A DNA stretch of 64,000 bases. It comes from Monosporascus cannonballus (taxonomy: Eukaryota; Ascomycota; Sordariomycetes; Xylariales). The notes beneath the pieces were generated by a model, which was given only the letters and a program-made list of their open reading frames with translations, made no database searches and was not told the DNA's origin. The translations under genes were made by a program, and so were the position numbers. Shown one piece after another: positions 1 through 12,299 of this stretch (positions are counted from its first letter, which is position 1; each line of letters opens with the position of its first letter). The stretch covers positions 148,376 to 212,375 of the forward strand of contig QJNS01000133.1 in the NCBI GenBank assembly GCA_004154925.1, given 5' to 3'.

Positions 1-3000
1 GTTAATATTTCTAGCAATTAAGAAAACGAATTTCTTCTTTAAAAAAACTTACGAAAATAATACGCCAAATTGGCCGAATCAAATAAAACATACGACAGCA
101 AGCTCCTTATTAATACCAAACGAAAATATTACGAAATATTAAAATAAGTTTCGAAATTTAATAAAACATTATATAAATCGTAAAATAATAAAAAGTTACA
201 ACGTTAAGATAATAATATAATGGTCTAAAAACAAAAATAATAATTATATAAATTAACGATTTATATACAGCTTTAGCCCCTATAGTTGGGATATGAACCA
301 TTATCTTTCAAATAATAAAAAAAAGCCAAGATCGATAACGGTACAATCAGCTTCCAAAAAACGGCAATTAACCTTCTAGATTATTAAGCTATAGCCTATC
401 CCATATCTATATCACGAAATATCAAGGCAGCGTTTCCGACGTTCTAAAAGGCCTTTATAAATACTTTTAATCAAAATAATTCTAATTAGAAAAACACTAA
501 GCCTACTAATTTTTAACTGTAAGAAAAAACTCCGAAGCGTAAGACAAAACGAAATAATCGTAAAGGCTTTTATATAAACCGAAACGCTAACAAACAAAAG
601 CGACAAAAATCGGATACGTAAAGTATTCGTTATAAGACCTATTTAAGCGTTTACCATATATTATCCTAATATTATTATACATTTCCTAGTAAAGCTCTAA
701 CGAATTTCTACTTTAATAACAAAGTAAAAACATACGTTTAAAGTCAAATTACCGCCAATTAGTTTTTTTTCAAAAAATTCGGCCGTTTATCGGAAATTTA
801 CAAAAAAATATTTATATAAATAGATTAATTCTTAAAAGCGGTAAAACGAATTTTAACATGCATTTTAATTATTAATTAACATAACGTTATAAATGTTTCG
901 TCGTATCTTTTAAGAAATTTATTTATGTTGGACTTAAGGTTAACGATACATATTTTTAACTTTATTAATATGGTTTTGAATTTTAAATTAACCGTACAAA
1001 GTAACGAAATATACGTAAATAACAGTTTCGTTCCGATTAAAGAGTATAAAGAGATAAATATGATATTTCGAAGCTTTAGCAGTACGAAAACGTTACGTCT
1101 ATAGAACGTAACATATTACGAAAATTTCGTATATAATCTGATATTTTTTCGGTAATTTCGAAAAAAAGAATATTAATAAAATAACCGAAACAATACTAAT
1201 ATTAATAAATAAATTTGATTAAGTCGTTGTCGAAAATATTAACGTAATATTTACCTATATAATTCTAGCAACTTGTGAACGAAACGTTAATTCGTAAATA
1301 ACGAAATTATTATAAATCGATAACGGCATTATAAGGCACCTAAAACTAGGACATCCAAAATTCGAAATAAATACATAATTACAGTTCTATACGAAAAAGG
1401 TTCGCCTAAAGGGCTTCATAATAATTAAATATCAAATATATAGCTAAGTGAAAGCCAAAAAGCAAATACGCTATATATCTAGGGAAAAAACTTCTTAATT
1501 AGGATAAAAATCGTTATCGATTTTACAGATTTCGAAAAAAAACCCTAAAAAATACAGATATATCATATTTGCAACCGATAGATATTTAGATTTATTTGGG
1601 ACGTTTATTTTAAAAGTCTAAAATAAAATATATTAATTATAATATTTCGATATTTTTTAAAGATTCTAAAAAGTCTAGATAAGGTATTTCTATAAATATT
1701 CGAATGCGATAATCGAATTTTAAAAGAATTATTAATTTAAAAATATACTTTAATCGCTTTCTTTTAATATCAGATTTAAACTTTTAATATTATATATCCA
1801 AATTTACAACAGAAGTACAAAACGTTTAAAGGATATAATTAAAGAAAAAATAATTACGATACCAAATAGCATTAAAGTACTTTCGTTCATAATTCTATAA
1901 ATTTTTAAAGCGGTAATATACTTGTATAACCATACTCAAATATATATATATATTTTTGGCAAAATCTATATAAGGTTTATTATATATACTTTATATATAA
2001 AAACGGCGTAATATTGCTTAATCGGAAGCCTTAATAAGCTTACCTGCAAGCATATCGTTATATGGGCTATGTTAGAACAATTACCGCTATAAAGAAAAAA
2101 TAAAAACTTTAAAAGTTAAATCACGAAATATAAATAAATTATTTGATCGATTATTAATTTACGGAGTTTTAGGAAATTTAAAATCTATTAATTAATTCTG
2201 TTATTATTGTTCGAAACGTATAATTTAACGAAAAGGGTATTGTTTAAAAATAATATTAACATTTTTAAAAATACCTCTTCATATATAATAGATTCTAAAC
2301 ATTATTTCGATAAATAAAAATATCAGATTAAATTAACAATTATTTTATATATATATATAAACGTGAAAATTTAAATAGAATAATTTAATTACTGGTTAAA
2401 CAGAAGAAATAATTTTAGAAAGATATTAACTTAAAAATAGATGAAATTAGAAAAATAAGGTTATTTATAAGATATTAATTATGCTAATACGACTATTATA
2501 TTCGACTTATTTTTATTTTTTTAAATTATTACCGCCGCTAAGGATTATCTTAATCATTATTACGATTATTACGGCGATAAAAAAAATTAAAAATAATCTT
2601 AGATTTTTATTATATTATGTAACCCAAATTAGCGGTAAAAAAGAAGCATTTTACGGGTCATAAATGTAAGCTGTCCGTATATTCCGTGCAAAATTAGTAT
2701 TATCAGAAATAAATATAAAATATAAAAAACTATATTTAAGGTAAAACGTTTAATTTTTTTATAAATACGAACGATAATCGGCTGATAAATAACGAATGTT
2801 TAAAAAATAATTATTCGAAATACGTGTTATTTTAACCAGAAACGTTTTAATATTAAAACGTATAAAAAGATATTTAGATCGTAAAACCGAGTATATAAGT
2901 ATAACTTACCGCCACCGTCGCAAGGCCATACAACATTAAATACATATCCGTTAAAAAGATATTTTGTAAAGCTGAAAAAGTTTATTTATAAAGTTATAAA

Positions 3001-4398
3001 AAGATATAATCTTGGAAAATTATTAATTAATTTTCTACTAAAACGAAATAGATTTCAGAATATATACAGGTATATTTTTATAAATTTAATAAGTACGGCT
3101 TGTTATGAAAATATAAGGCTCATTTTATCGTATAAGGTAATTAATAATTAAAGAAAATTTTTGGCAATATATACGTATTTATATTTATTAGAAAATCGTT
3201 TCGAATTTTAATTGTTATCGCGGTTAAGTTTAACATAAAGCTTAAATAATATAACATTATAAATGTTTTCGTTAATACGACGTTATTTTACGAAATATAT
3301 ATAAAGATAACCCTAAAATACCTATAATGTTAAAGAGTATTCTTAATTAAGAAAGTATTATATAGACTAAAAGGATCACCTTTATTTTTACAAAAAGAAT
3401 ATATTAACATATTGAAGAATTTGGAATTAAGCTTTGTTTTTTACGAATTCTATTATTTTATTTGTTAATAGATATATTTTTCGTAAACAATATTATTATT
3501 ACATATAATATAAAGAATTAAGAGTCTGTTACTTAATTAATTTAATATATTCTAAAACGGTATACTTTTATAAAAAAAGATTTATAATAGTTCCTTCAAA
3601 TCGTAGTAATTATAAATAAAGTTAATAAAAAAATCTGGTTTTCTTAATCCGATTTTATAAATAAACTAGTTAATTTAATTTTCTTTTAAAAAGGATCGAT
3701 TTTATTTAATATATTATAATTAACACGTAATTAAATATATGTCTTACAGTATTTTAATTTATCTAATTTAACTTTAACGTTAATAACGTATAATATAAAG
3801 CTGTTAATTAAATTATAATATATTTGTTCGTTATCAAAACGTCAGTGTTATAATTAAGAAATAAAAATTCGATAAATATTTAAAACGATATTTCTTTTCC
3901 AAATAATATGGTTAATAAAAAGGCTTTTCAGTTTAAGTTATAAAGTTATTCGACAAAATAATAAGATAACGGGCAAGTAAGTGAAATATAATAATTACTT
4001 TTGTACTCGAAATAAAATTATTATTTTTTACACAAGTTATAAACAACTCTTAATTTATTTTCAATTAATCGAAAAACTAGAAATTAGCCTAAATACGGGA
4101 CTGTTAAATATACGGTATAATAACTAATAGATTATATAGTCAATTAATACCGACGTCGCTTTTTTAAAAATAAAATTATAATACGTAAATGTATACAATT
4201 ATTAATTGCGAAAAATAATCAAAATTTTTATTTAAAAGAGATTGTGTATTTATAAGCGATATATTAAATAATTAATTAAATAAACCCTCGTTAGGAAAAA
4301 TCTTTAAATATTTAAAAATGCAATTAAAATTAATAAATATTATAAAACTTTAGATTAACTAAATAAAGTTTTAAGAGTTATTTCAAATAAAAAATTAC
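1..4398 (+). mobile_element. RIP-degraded Ty1/copia retrotransposon remnant
   Basis: No reading frame survives, but plus-strand copia pol motifs can be read through the stops in the usual order. A GAG-pre-integrase-like stretch (RHLKLGHPKFE) lies at about 1,334-1,366. Integrase-core-like sequence (FATDRYLD) lies near 1,570-1,605. A reverse-transcriptase palm stretch (SFRILIVIA, then KQYNIINVFVN) covers about 3,195-3,280. A YVDD-type box reads VNN at 3,483-3,491, as expected if both Asp codons lost G to A. GAG-pre-integrase before integrase before RT is the copia order. Neither LTR is recognised, the left end is cut by the window, and the right side is broken by the gypsy insertion at 4,404. 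The family call rests on motif reading only. Confidence 0.6.
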
Positions 4399-4403
4399 TT
4401 AAT

Positions 4404-4771
4404 TGTTACGACCCAACCCAAGATTAGTCTCGAAAACGGTCGGATCCATACAGAAGGGTTACGTAATTTGGATCTCTTTTGGCAACAAGATTCAAATAAA
4501 TCCATATAGAACCAATTAAATCTATTGGTATTAGATCTGTAATAATGTCAAAATTTAATAAAGATCTAATTAACCCGGATCAAGATATATACGCTTATTA
4601 TTCCATAGTTTAAATAACTTTAACTTATAATAATTCGTTACCTAAGACATCTTTAATATTCCGAAACGTAATACGTTATTATATTTATTGCTCAGATTTC
4701 CACGATATTTCTGTTAATATAAACCCGTACGATTAAGGTTTAATAATTGGTTAAACTTTTTAGCCGTTATA
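4404..4771 (+). repeat. 5' LTR of the gypsy element
   Basis: This 368-bp repeat begins TGTTACGACCC and ends GCCGTTATA. It matches 10,898-11,268 over its whole length apart from scattered C/T and G/A differences. Its downstream half contains blocks shared with the other gypsy LTRs in the window (AAGATATATACG, then ATTCGTTACC, then AAGGTTTAATA), so all belong to one related group. Confidence 0.88.
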
Positions 4772-5939
4772 CCTTACAAGCTTTTATTCAGTAATATCGT
4801 TAAACTTTAAGCAATATCGCCAACATTATATCTACTAGCAAGCAGCTCGAATAGCCCATTTACTAAGTCCTTAATTACTTGGATATTAAAATAAAATGCG
4901 AAAAGGAAAAGAAAAAACCTCATTTTTTCGCGAAAAGGTTTTACGACGTTTAGATGCCATAAATAAACGCATTATTTAGCTTAAAAAAACTATAATAATC
5001 TTACGATATCCTTTTAAACCGCCTATAAGAAGCTTAAGGCGAAAAGAAGATTCCCGAAATTGGGAAGCCCTCTTAAGCAAACCAGGTTATCTAGCTAAAT
5101 TTTATTAAAGAATCGGGAAAAATCCTTAAGCTTTTCAAATCAAAATTTTTTAACAGAATTTCGACAAAGTTATAATTATTTTTAACTTAATGCCGAATAT
5201 ATGTCTGGTATTTTCCTATTCGACTTATTACGGTTACTATAGGAATTAAATAATATACCGGAACTGCGGTTATTTAGTTTAAGCCCGTTATAAAGAAAAT
5301 GTTATTTTGTTAATTAAAAAATAAAACTTAAAAATAATGCGAATTTATAATAATTACGAATAATTCAAATAAGTATTAACGAAAACATTCGGAATAATAA
5401 ATAAAATAATAAAGGTCAAAGTATAAATCTAATAATTATAACAAAAAAATTAATATTCAATTATAGCAGTACGTAAATTTAATTAACCTCTAAATTAAAC
5501 TGGGAACAAAAAGTATTAATGGCTAAGTTTTTCGACGGCCTAAAAAAGATAGTACAAAAAAAACTTTTTAAATTCGATCGGCCTAATTATTTATCAAATT
5601 ATATTGCAATAATAATTAAGATTAACGATCAACAATACATATGACGTATTAAAAGTATCAAAAGAAAAAATAATAGCAAACCTTAACATATAGCTAATAC
5701 CAGCGCTTTTCGACGTAGCAACATTTTTTACGGCACGGAACCAGAGTCTATAAAACTAGGAACCACTTATAAGAAGGACTGGAATTAAACCAAATGCTAC
5801 AATTACAACAAGATGGGACATAAGGTAATATAATACAAGGCACTTAAGAAACCCCGTCAAGACAACTAGAAACCAATGCCTAAGAGATAATCTAAAGAAA
5901 ATCAGAAAAACGAAAGTAATTTTATTAACATAATTCAGC

Positions 5940-8900
5940 CTAAATATATGCTAGGTCCTCTATGGCAAAAAATACAACCGGGGCTATTACGACAAAAAAT
6001 GTAACGAAAAATGCAAAAAGTTAGAAAGCTGATTTAATAGGTATTGCGAGCATAATAAGAAGTATTATAAGGATAATTACGCGAATATCAAAACTAGACA
6101 AAAAAATTTATCTCGGAACCCCTGATCGATACGGCAGAATATATACTATATACTGTCGACAACGAAAATATTCCGATTACGAAAAATAAAAACGGTACAT
6201 TTATGAACGAATTATCTGCATATATTATAAAGGATTTGATCTAACAAATAGTACCGGCAATAACAAAAATAATAAGTAATAAAATTAATATTTTCGATTT
6301 ATAATTTTAGGATATGTTTAACAATTAGCCGAAACAAAAAGCTGGTCTGAAAAAAATAGTATCCGTAGAAAAACCTTTTTTGTTATTACTAGTGGTATAA
6401 CTATTAAATGGAAAAGGAGTTAATTTAGCGTATAATAAAAAAGTACTACCAGAAAATTATTATAGATTTTTATTTTCAATTGGTATTTATTGCAAATCCT
6501 TATATAAGAAAAGCTGTTAAAGAAGAAATATATTAATTTATAGAAGAATTTTAAAACGATAATTAAAATACCGCATAATGGAATATAGTTAAAAACATAA
6601 AAGCATAATTTATTTGATAAAGAAAGAAATTATAGAAAAATGAAAAACAATTAATATAATTCGAAGAAATAATATACCGATAATAACAATAAATATAACA
6701 ACTTAATATTTTAAACGCAAAAATATAAATAAGGTTTAACAGATTTAAATAGGAATTAAAAAAAGAAAATCGCTTATAAAGAAGTTGCAGAATGATAAAA
6801 CCCAGAAAAATTAAAAGGAATTTCCAAAAAAGGTTTTAAAAGTAACGATAAAAGCCGTTAATAATCTTATTACTTTGGATATACGAATCCGAACGTATTA
6901 GTATACTGTAATAGTAGATTACGGAACTTTGGATAGAAATTATATTGTGCCGAATATAATTAATAAGTTTAAATTACCATAAAGATATAAGGTAAAACCT
7001 TATATAACGACAAATGTCGGAAGTTAAGAATTTGCCTACGATAACGGAAAAATTATATGCAAAATTAATTACTTTAAGATTTTTGTCCAAAAATAATACT
7101 AGACAGTTAATTTCGATATCGTTTTATTTGGGAATTACGATATAATTTTAAGATTATTATAGATACACTAATACGGAATTTTAATTAATGGCGGGACTGG
7201 TTAGATAAAGTTCGCCTTGTATCTTATTAATAAAAAAAAGAAAATTAAGATTTTAATATTCGATCGATAATGGCAACAAATGTAAGTATAAGGATACAAT
7301 AAAAACCTTATTACTTAAAGAGACAAAATACAAAAAAAATGAGTATTAAAAAATACGACGTATCGTTGTTATTACTAAAGCGAAATTGAAGTAATTGAAT
7401 AACGATCTAAAATAATAACAATAGCTCCAAAAATTAAAAAGTCTAATTAATATATCATTATAATATTATAGATACGAACCGCTTTTCAAACAGGAACTCG
7501 ATATAAAGTTACTAGAATACAGTGAATAAAATCATAAAATAATTTTTAAAAAAAGATACTTAACAAAATTTTACCTTATTTATAACCTTAGCAAAAATGA
7601 ATTACGTACTTTCAGAAAATACTTGGAAAATCGATTACAAAAAGGATGGATTCGATTTTCGAAATTACTAGCAAGATACCTTATGTTCTTCGTATTAAAA
7701 AGAACGGAAAATTGCAACTTATAATTAATTATCGATAATTAAACAATAATATTATTAAGGATCGAATATTATTACTTTTAATTACGGAAATAAAAAACCG
7801 ACTTTATGAAGCCAAATAATTTATAGTATTCGATTTTAAAAATAGGTATAACCTAATTAAAATCAAGAAATAATACGAATAAAAGATAGCATTTAAAACG
7901 AAATACAGATTATTTAAGTATTTAGTTACGCTAATAACATTTACGAACGTATCAATAAACTTTTTAACGGATAATTAATTATATATTATAAAAATATATC
8001 GATGTATTTGTTATATGTTATTTCGATAACATTTTTATTTTTTAAAAACCGGAAAAAATATACGTAAAACATATTTATAAACTTTTTTAAGCTTTATAAA
8101 ATGTAAGGTTACTTATTAATGCAGAAAAGAGTTAGTTTTACAAATAAGAAATAGAATATTTGGGACATATTATTACCCCAGAATATATTAGGATGGACTT
8201 TAAGAAAATCGCTGTAATTATAAAATGATAAAACGTTAACGATAATGAAAAAGGTACAGATATTTTTTAAATTTGTTAATTATTACTGAAAGTTTATTAA
8301 AAATTTTAGTAAAATAATTATACCCTTAATAAATTTTACAAAAAAATTTAAATAAACGTTAAATATAGAAAAAACGTTTTAAAATATTAAAAATACGATT
8401 ATTAACGAATTAGTATTAATTATGTACGATTTAAACGGCCCGGTTAAATTAAAAACCGATATTTCGAACTATATATTAAGCGTAATAATTAGATAACGAA
8501 AGAATTAAGGCAAATTATACTTTATTATATTTTACTTGTACAAATTAAAAAGAAACAAATTTAATTACGGTATTCTAAATAAGGTATTTATGGTTATTTT
8601 TATAGCATTATAAGAATTCAGGCATTTCCTAAAAGGAAGCTTGCACCAGATTAAAGTTTATACGGATTATCAAAATTTTTTCTGATTTACTATAACTAAA
8701 AAACTTACAAAACGATAATTTCGTTACGCAGAAATATTAGCGAACTTCGACTTCGTTATCATTCACAGGAAAGGCTCAGAGAATAGCAGAGCAAATACCC
8801 TGAGCAAGCAACCAGACCTCGAAAAGAAATTAGTTAAAGTTAGTTATACAATTTTCGATACTACTATAAAAGGATATTTACATCCGCGACAGATTTTAAT

Positions 8901-10262
8901 ACTTCGAATAATACCTTACGATATATATTAGAAAATCTAGCAATATAATAACGGTTCTTAAAAAATCAAAGAATAAACAAAATACAAATTCTCGAAAAAT
9001 ACCAAAGAAATTTAGTACGAAACATATATAAATATTAGTTATACGGATATCCAAAAATTCATAAAACCCTAAAACGGCTTTAACGTATATATTCCTTTCC
9101 CTATATAAAATTAATAATACAAAAAGTTATATAGTAATACGATATTTACGCTAAAATAAAAGCTCGACGATATAAATTATACGGAAAATTATAGCCATTA
9201 TTAGTCGTAAAGCGATTATAATATTTAATTATATTTAATTTTATTACTAAACTTTTTATATTAGAAAATCCAATTATAGAAATATATTATAACAGCAGTT
9301 TCGTAATTATCGACCGATTTACGAAATTGTCATATTTCTTTTATTATACTACGAAAATATAAATTGCAAACAAATGGCATATATTTTCTTTAAATATATT
9401 TTTAGCATATACCGATTATTAATAAAAATTATTTCAAATAAAAAATTAATATTTGTATTTTAATTTTGCTAAGATTTAATAATATAAATCGGCTTAAATT
9501 ACAAATTATTTAACGTATTTAAACTTTAAACAAATATATAAACGAAATAAATAAATTAAACTTTCAAAGTTTACTGACAATATTATATTAATTACGAACA
9601 GAATAACTAGGTTAAGAAATTACTTATTGTTCAATTAACTTATAATACCAGTTATTACAAAAGTATAAAAATAATATTAAGAAAGGCGAACTTGAGTTTA
9701 ATCTTAAAAGTTTATAAAAAAGTATGTAATAATAATCCAATTAATATCAAAATAATCTTTATATTAGAACAGTTATAATAGCTGTACCAAAAAATAAAAA
9801 TAAAAATAGAATTCGTACAAAATCAAATAAGCAAGTATTATAATTAAAAAAGGTTAAAAGGATTAAATTTCGAAAAAGGAAAAGCGGTTTTTTCGTTACA
9901 AAAAACAATTAAATAAAACGACCTAATAAAAAATTCGATTTTAAGTATATCGGTTTATATAAAATCGCCAAGAAAACCTTAGAAAATAATTATTAATTAG
10001 AATTTTTATTAAAAATTAAATTTTATCTAATTTTTCATATTTTTTATTCGAATTAGAAGCAGATATAATCAAAGTATATACGGTATAAAACGATATGAAG
10101 GTAAAAGACAAATAAGTATACGAAGTGGAAAAAATTTTCGACATATAAAAACAAGACGGATTTACCTAATATCTGATTAAGTGGAAAAAGTACTCGGACT
10201 TCAAAAACATCTGGGAACCCGCCAAGAATCTTATTGGCGCCGAGCACCTGTTAAAGAACTTT
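5940..10262 (+). pseudogene. gag-pol relic of the gypsy element, ending in a chromodomain
   Basis: The polyprotein is broken by many stops, but its domain order is readable. A zinc-knuckle-like Cys-rich stretch lies near 5,965-6,015. Retropepsin follows near 6,910-6,990, with the usual D-[SC]-G-A motif seen as VDYGTL. Reverse transcriptase covers about 7,560-8,350, with its YLDD box mutated to YFDN at 8,019-8,030. An RNase H-like stretch starts near 8,449, and a better preserved patch reading IHRKGSENSRANTLSKQPD lies near 8,758-8,815. Integrase covers about 8,900-10,030. A chromodomain (YLIKWKKYSDF, then WEPAKNL) covers about 10,118-10,250. In-frame TAA and TAG codons stand where CAA, CAG or CGA would be expected, consistent with RIP. 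Such chromodomains target integration to heterochromatin in known chromoviruses. Confidence 0.8.
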
Positions 10263-10354
10263 TACTAGCGGCAACGGGGTTATTAAAAAAAACTCTCTAA
10301 TTAAAATCCTTAGGAATAAATGAATTAAGTGTGTTAATAAACGAAACAAAAAAG

Positions 10355-10829
10355 AGAGCCTCGGCCTCCGCGCGTTTTTACTCGTCTAATTTATTTATCG
10401 ATTAAAGTCCGCGATTAACAATTTTGATTTCTTTAATATGAAAAAAATATTTTGGCGACGAAAACGAAGAAGGCGGTTAATGGTTTCGTTAATATCACGC
10501 TATTTACGTACTAGATCTTCTTTTAGATTCTACTAAAGGCGCAAAAACGTCACTTTAGCAACCGCTTTTTTGCGATCTAAACGATTTTTTTTAATACGGC
10601 GCAAAGAATCAATTGGGGTGCCGGAACCATCGTAACGACGACAATTCTTAATATATTCGTTATAACGACGAATTCTTTTAATTATTTAATATTTGTTACC
10701 ATTTTCGAAATAAGGTATATACGGCATAATTTTAAAACTAAATTTGATAATGTAAGCAGCCAGAAAATCCAGGTTTTCTTTTTGATTCGGACGATTACGA
10801 GGTTTGCGATTAGCAATACGACTTGCCAT
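10355..10829 (-). pseudogene. Antisense coding relic in the 3' internal region of the gypsy element
   Basis: Between the chromodomain and the 3' LTR the minus strand holds a decayed but readable coding region. It starts at an ATG at 10,829 with a basic N-terminus (MASRIANRKPRNR). A YDGSGTPIDSLRRIKKNRL segment follows near 10,575-10,635, and then a long charged helical stretch. After one apparent frameshift it continues with a VNRGL motif and ends in an Ala/Glu-rich stretch (KRAEAEAL) near 10,360. A few in-frame stops interrupt it. The area is less AT-rich than the rest of the element. I recall similar short YDGSG-type proteins annotated in fungal genomes but know no named domain or function. 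The copies at 19,242-29,312 do not visibly carry this region. Confidence 0.55.
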
Positions 10830-10897
10830 GATGAAAAATGGTAATTTATCGAAAAAGAAAATCTTTAAGTGTAAAAATCCTAGGAAAAAGGAGATCG

Positions 10898-11268
10898 TAT
10901 TACGACTCAACCTAAGATTAGTTTCGAAAACGGTTAAACTCATATAAGAAAGTTACGTAATTTGGTTGTCTTTTAGCAATAAGATCTAAATAAATCCATA
11001 TAAAACCAACTGAATTTAATAGCATTAGATCTGTAATAATGTTAAAATCTAATGAAGATCTAATTAACCCGGATCAAGATATATACGTTTATTATTCCAT
11101 AATTTAAATAGCTTCAACTTGCAATAACAATTCGTTACCTAAGGCATTCTTAGTATTATAAAACGTAATACGTTACTATATTTATTGTTCAGATTTCTAC
11201 GATACTCCTGCTAACATAAACCCGTCGACTTAAGGTTTAATAGTTAGTTAAACCCTCTAGCCGTCATA
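10898..11268 (+). repeat. 3' LTR of the gypsy element
   Basis: This 371-bp repeat pairs with the LTR at 4,404-4,771. It begins TATTACGAC, so the terminal TG has become TA, and ends CCGTCATA just before the TTAAT duplication. A purine-rich tract immediately upstream fits the plus-strand priming site of LTR retrotransposons. Confidence 0.88.
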
Positions 11269-11273
11269 TTAAT

Positions 11274-12299
11274 TAAGAGGATTTAATTGCTAAAAAAAGG
11301 TAAAATCGATAGCTATTACTTTAGAAAATAATAACGTATAACGATTAACGCTATAAATACTTTAAGGCGTTAAGGAGATATATCAGCTAGCTAGAAAATA
11401 CGAAGCGTTCCCTATATACGGAAAGGTCTCATACTGATCGACTTATATATATTCCGTGGCTAAGTTACTTAGAGTTGTACGCGTACGAAAGTACCTATAA
11501 ATAACTGAATACAAGAAAGCAACTGATGTTCTCTATATCTGACAATTATTAATAACAAATTTCGTAATCGTTTTAATTTTTAAAAAAAAGCTTAAAATTT
11601 TTAAATATTTATATTGTTAAATTTGATGTTGAAAAAATGCCGTATATATCGTATATCGAAAATAATATTAAATGTTAGATAATGAATTAGGACGAGGTTC
11701 ACTTCTTAGATATATGGGTACAGAACATCTTGATTGAAGCTTTGGAAGGGAAATTGTCTAGCCGTGGTTTTTCTTATACTATGTGAACTGTATACAAAAG
11801 AAGACAGGTTAGCATTTTATAAACCGTCGCCGACCCACTTAAAGATGCTAGAACCTTCGACGCCAAGCGTCGTCGATGCCCAACAACTTAGCTAACACCT
11901 TGCAATCTAGCACACCAACACCAACCCTACATCAATAATTAAAAAATTGGTCGTTGTAACAAATATGTTAAAAATCGCTATTATTGTAATAATTCCGATA
12001 TTCCGATCGACTTATTGCCTTGTATTAGGAAAAAAAATTATTTAAACGAAAAGAAAACTATTATGGAAGATTTTTTCGGCAGCTTTAATAGAAAATAAAA
12101 ATATCTAGCGCGTAAATAACGTAATATCGACAAGATTTTCGGTCGTTTTTTTTCGTTTACAATATTAAAAGAAATTTTTATAAAAAAGTTAAAATTATTA
12201 ACGGCGGATTTTAGTCGATAAACGAGCTAGAAAAACAGAAACATATTACGGTCGAAATTATTATAACGGTTTTATTTGTTAACATTTAGAATTAATTTA
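11274..12299. other. Unassigned AT-rich stretch between two gypsy elements, with a small GC-richer island
   Basis: No open frame or transposon domain is recognised. Bases 11,274-11,690 are AT-rich and may continue whatever the gypsy element at 4,404-11,268 interrupted. Bases about 11,690-11,935 are of more normal composition, include a short perfect hairpin (CGACGC CAA GCGTCG), and then return abruptly to AT-rich sequence. They could be a small unmutated insertion. Confidence 0.4.

Larger units (their letters stand above)
4404..11268 (+). mobile_element. Full-length RIP-mutated Ty3/gypsy chromovirus with TTAAT target-site duplication
   Basis: The element is bounded by two LTRs of about 370 bp, and the 5-bp duplication TTAAT stands at 4,399-4,403 and 11,269-11,273. 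The LTR starts TGTTACGAC on the left and TATTACGAC on the right, a G-to-A change at the terminal dinucleotide. Between the LTRs the plus strand shows a degraded gag zinc knuckle, retropepsin, reverse transcriptase, RNase H, integrase and a C-terminal chromodomain, the order of Ty3/gypsy chromoviruses. A purine-rich tract (about 10,881-10,894) precedes the 3' LTR. Every frame is full of stops and AT content is very high, so it cannot be autonomous. It carries an antisense coding relic near its 3' end, listed separately. Confidence 0.9.

Noticed and set aside
412..2663. Short open frames of about 60 codons in the AT-rich block
   Set aside because: They are Ile/Leu/Phe/Lys-rich chance frames in AT-converted transposon DNA.
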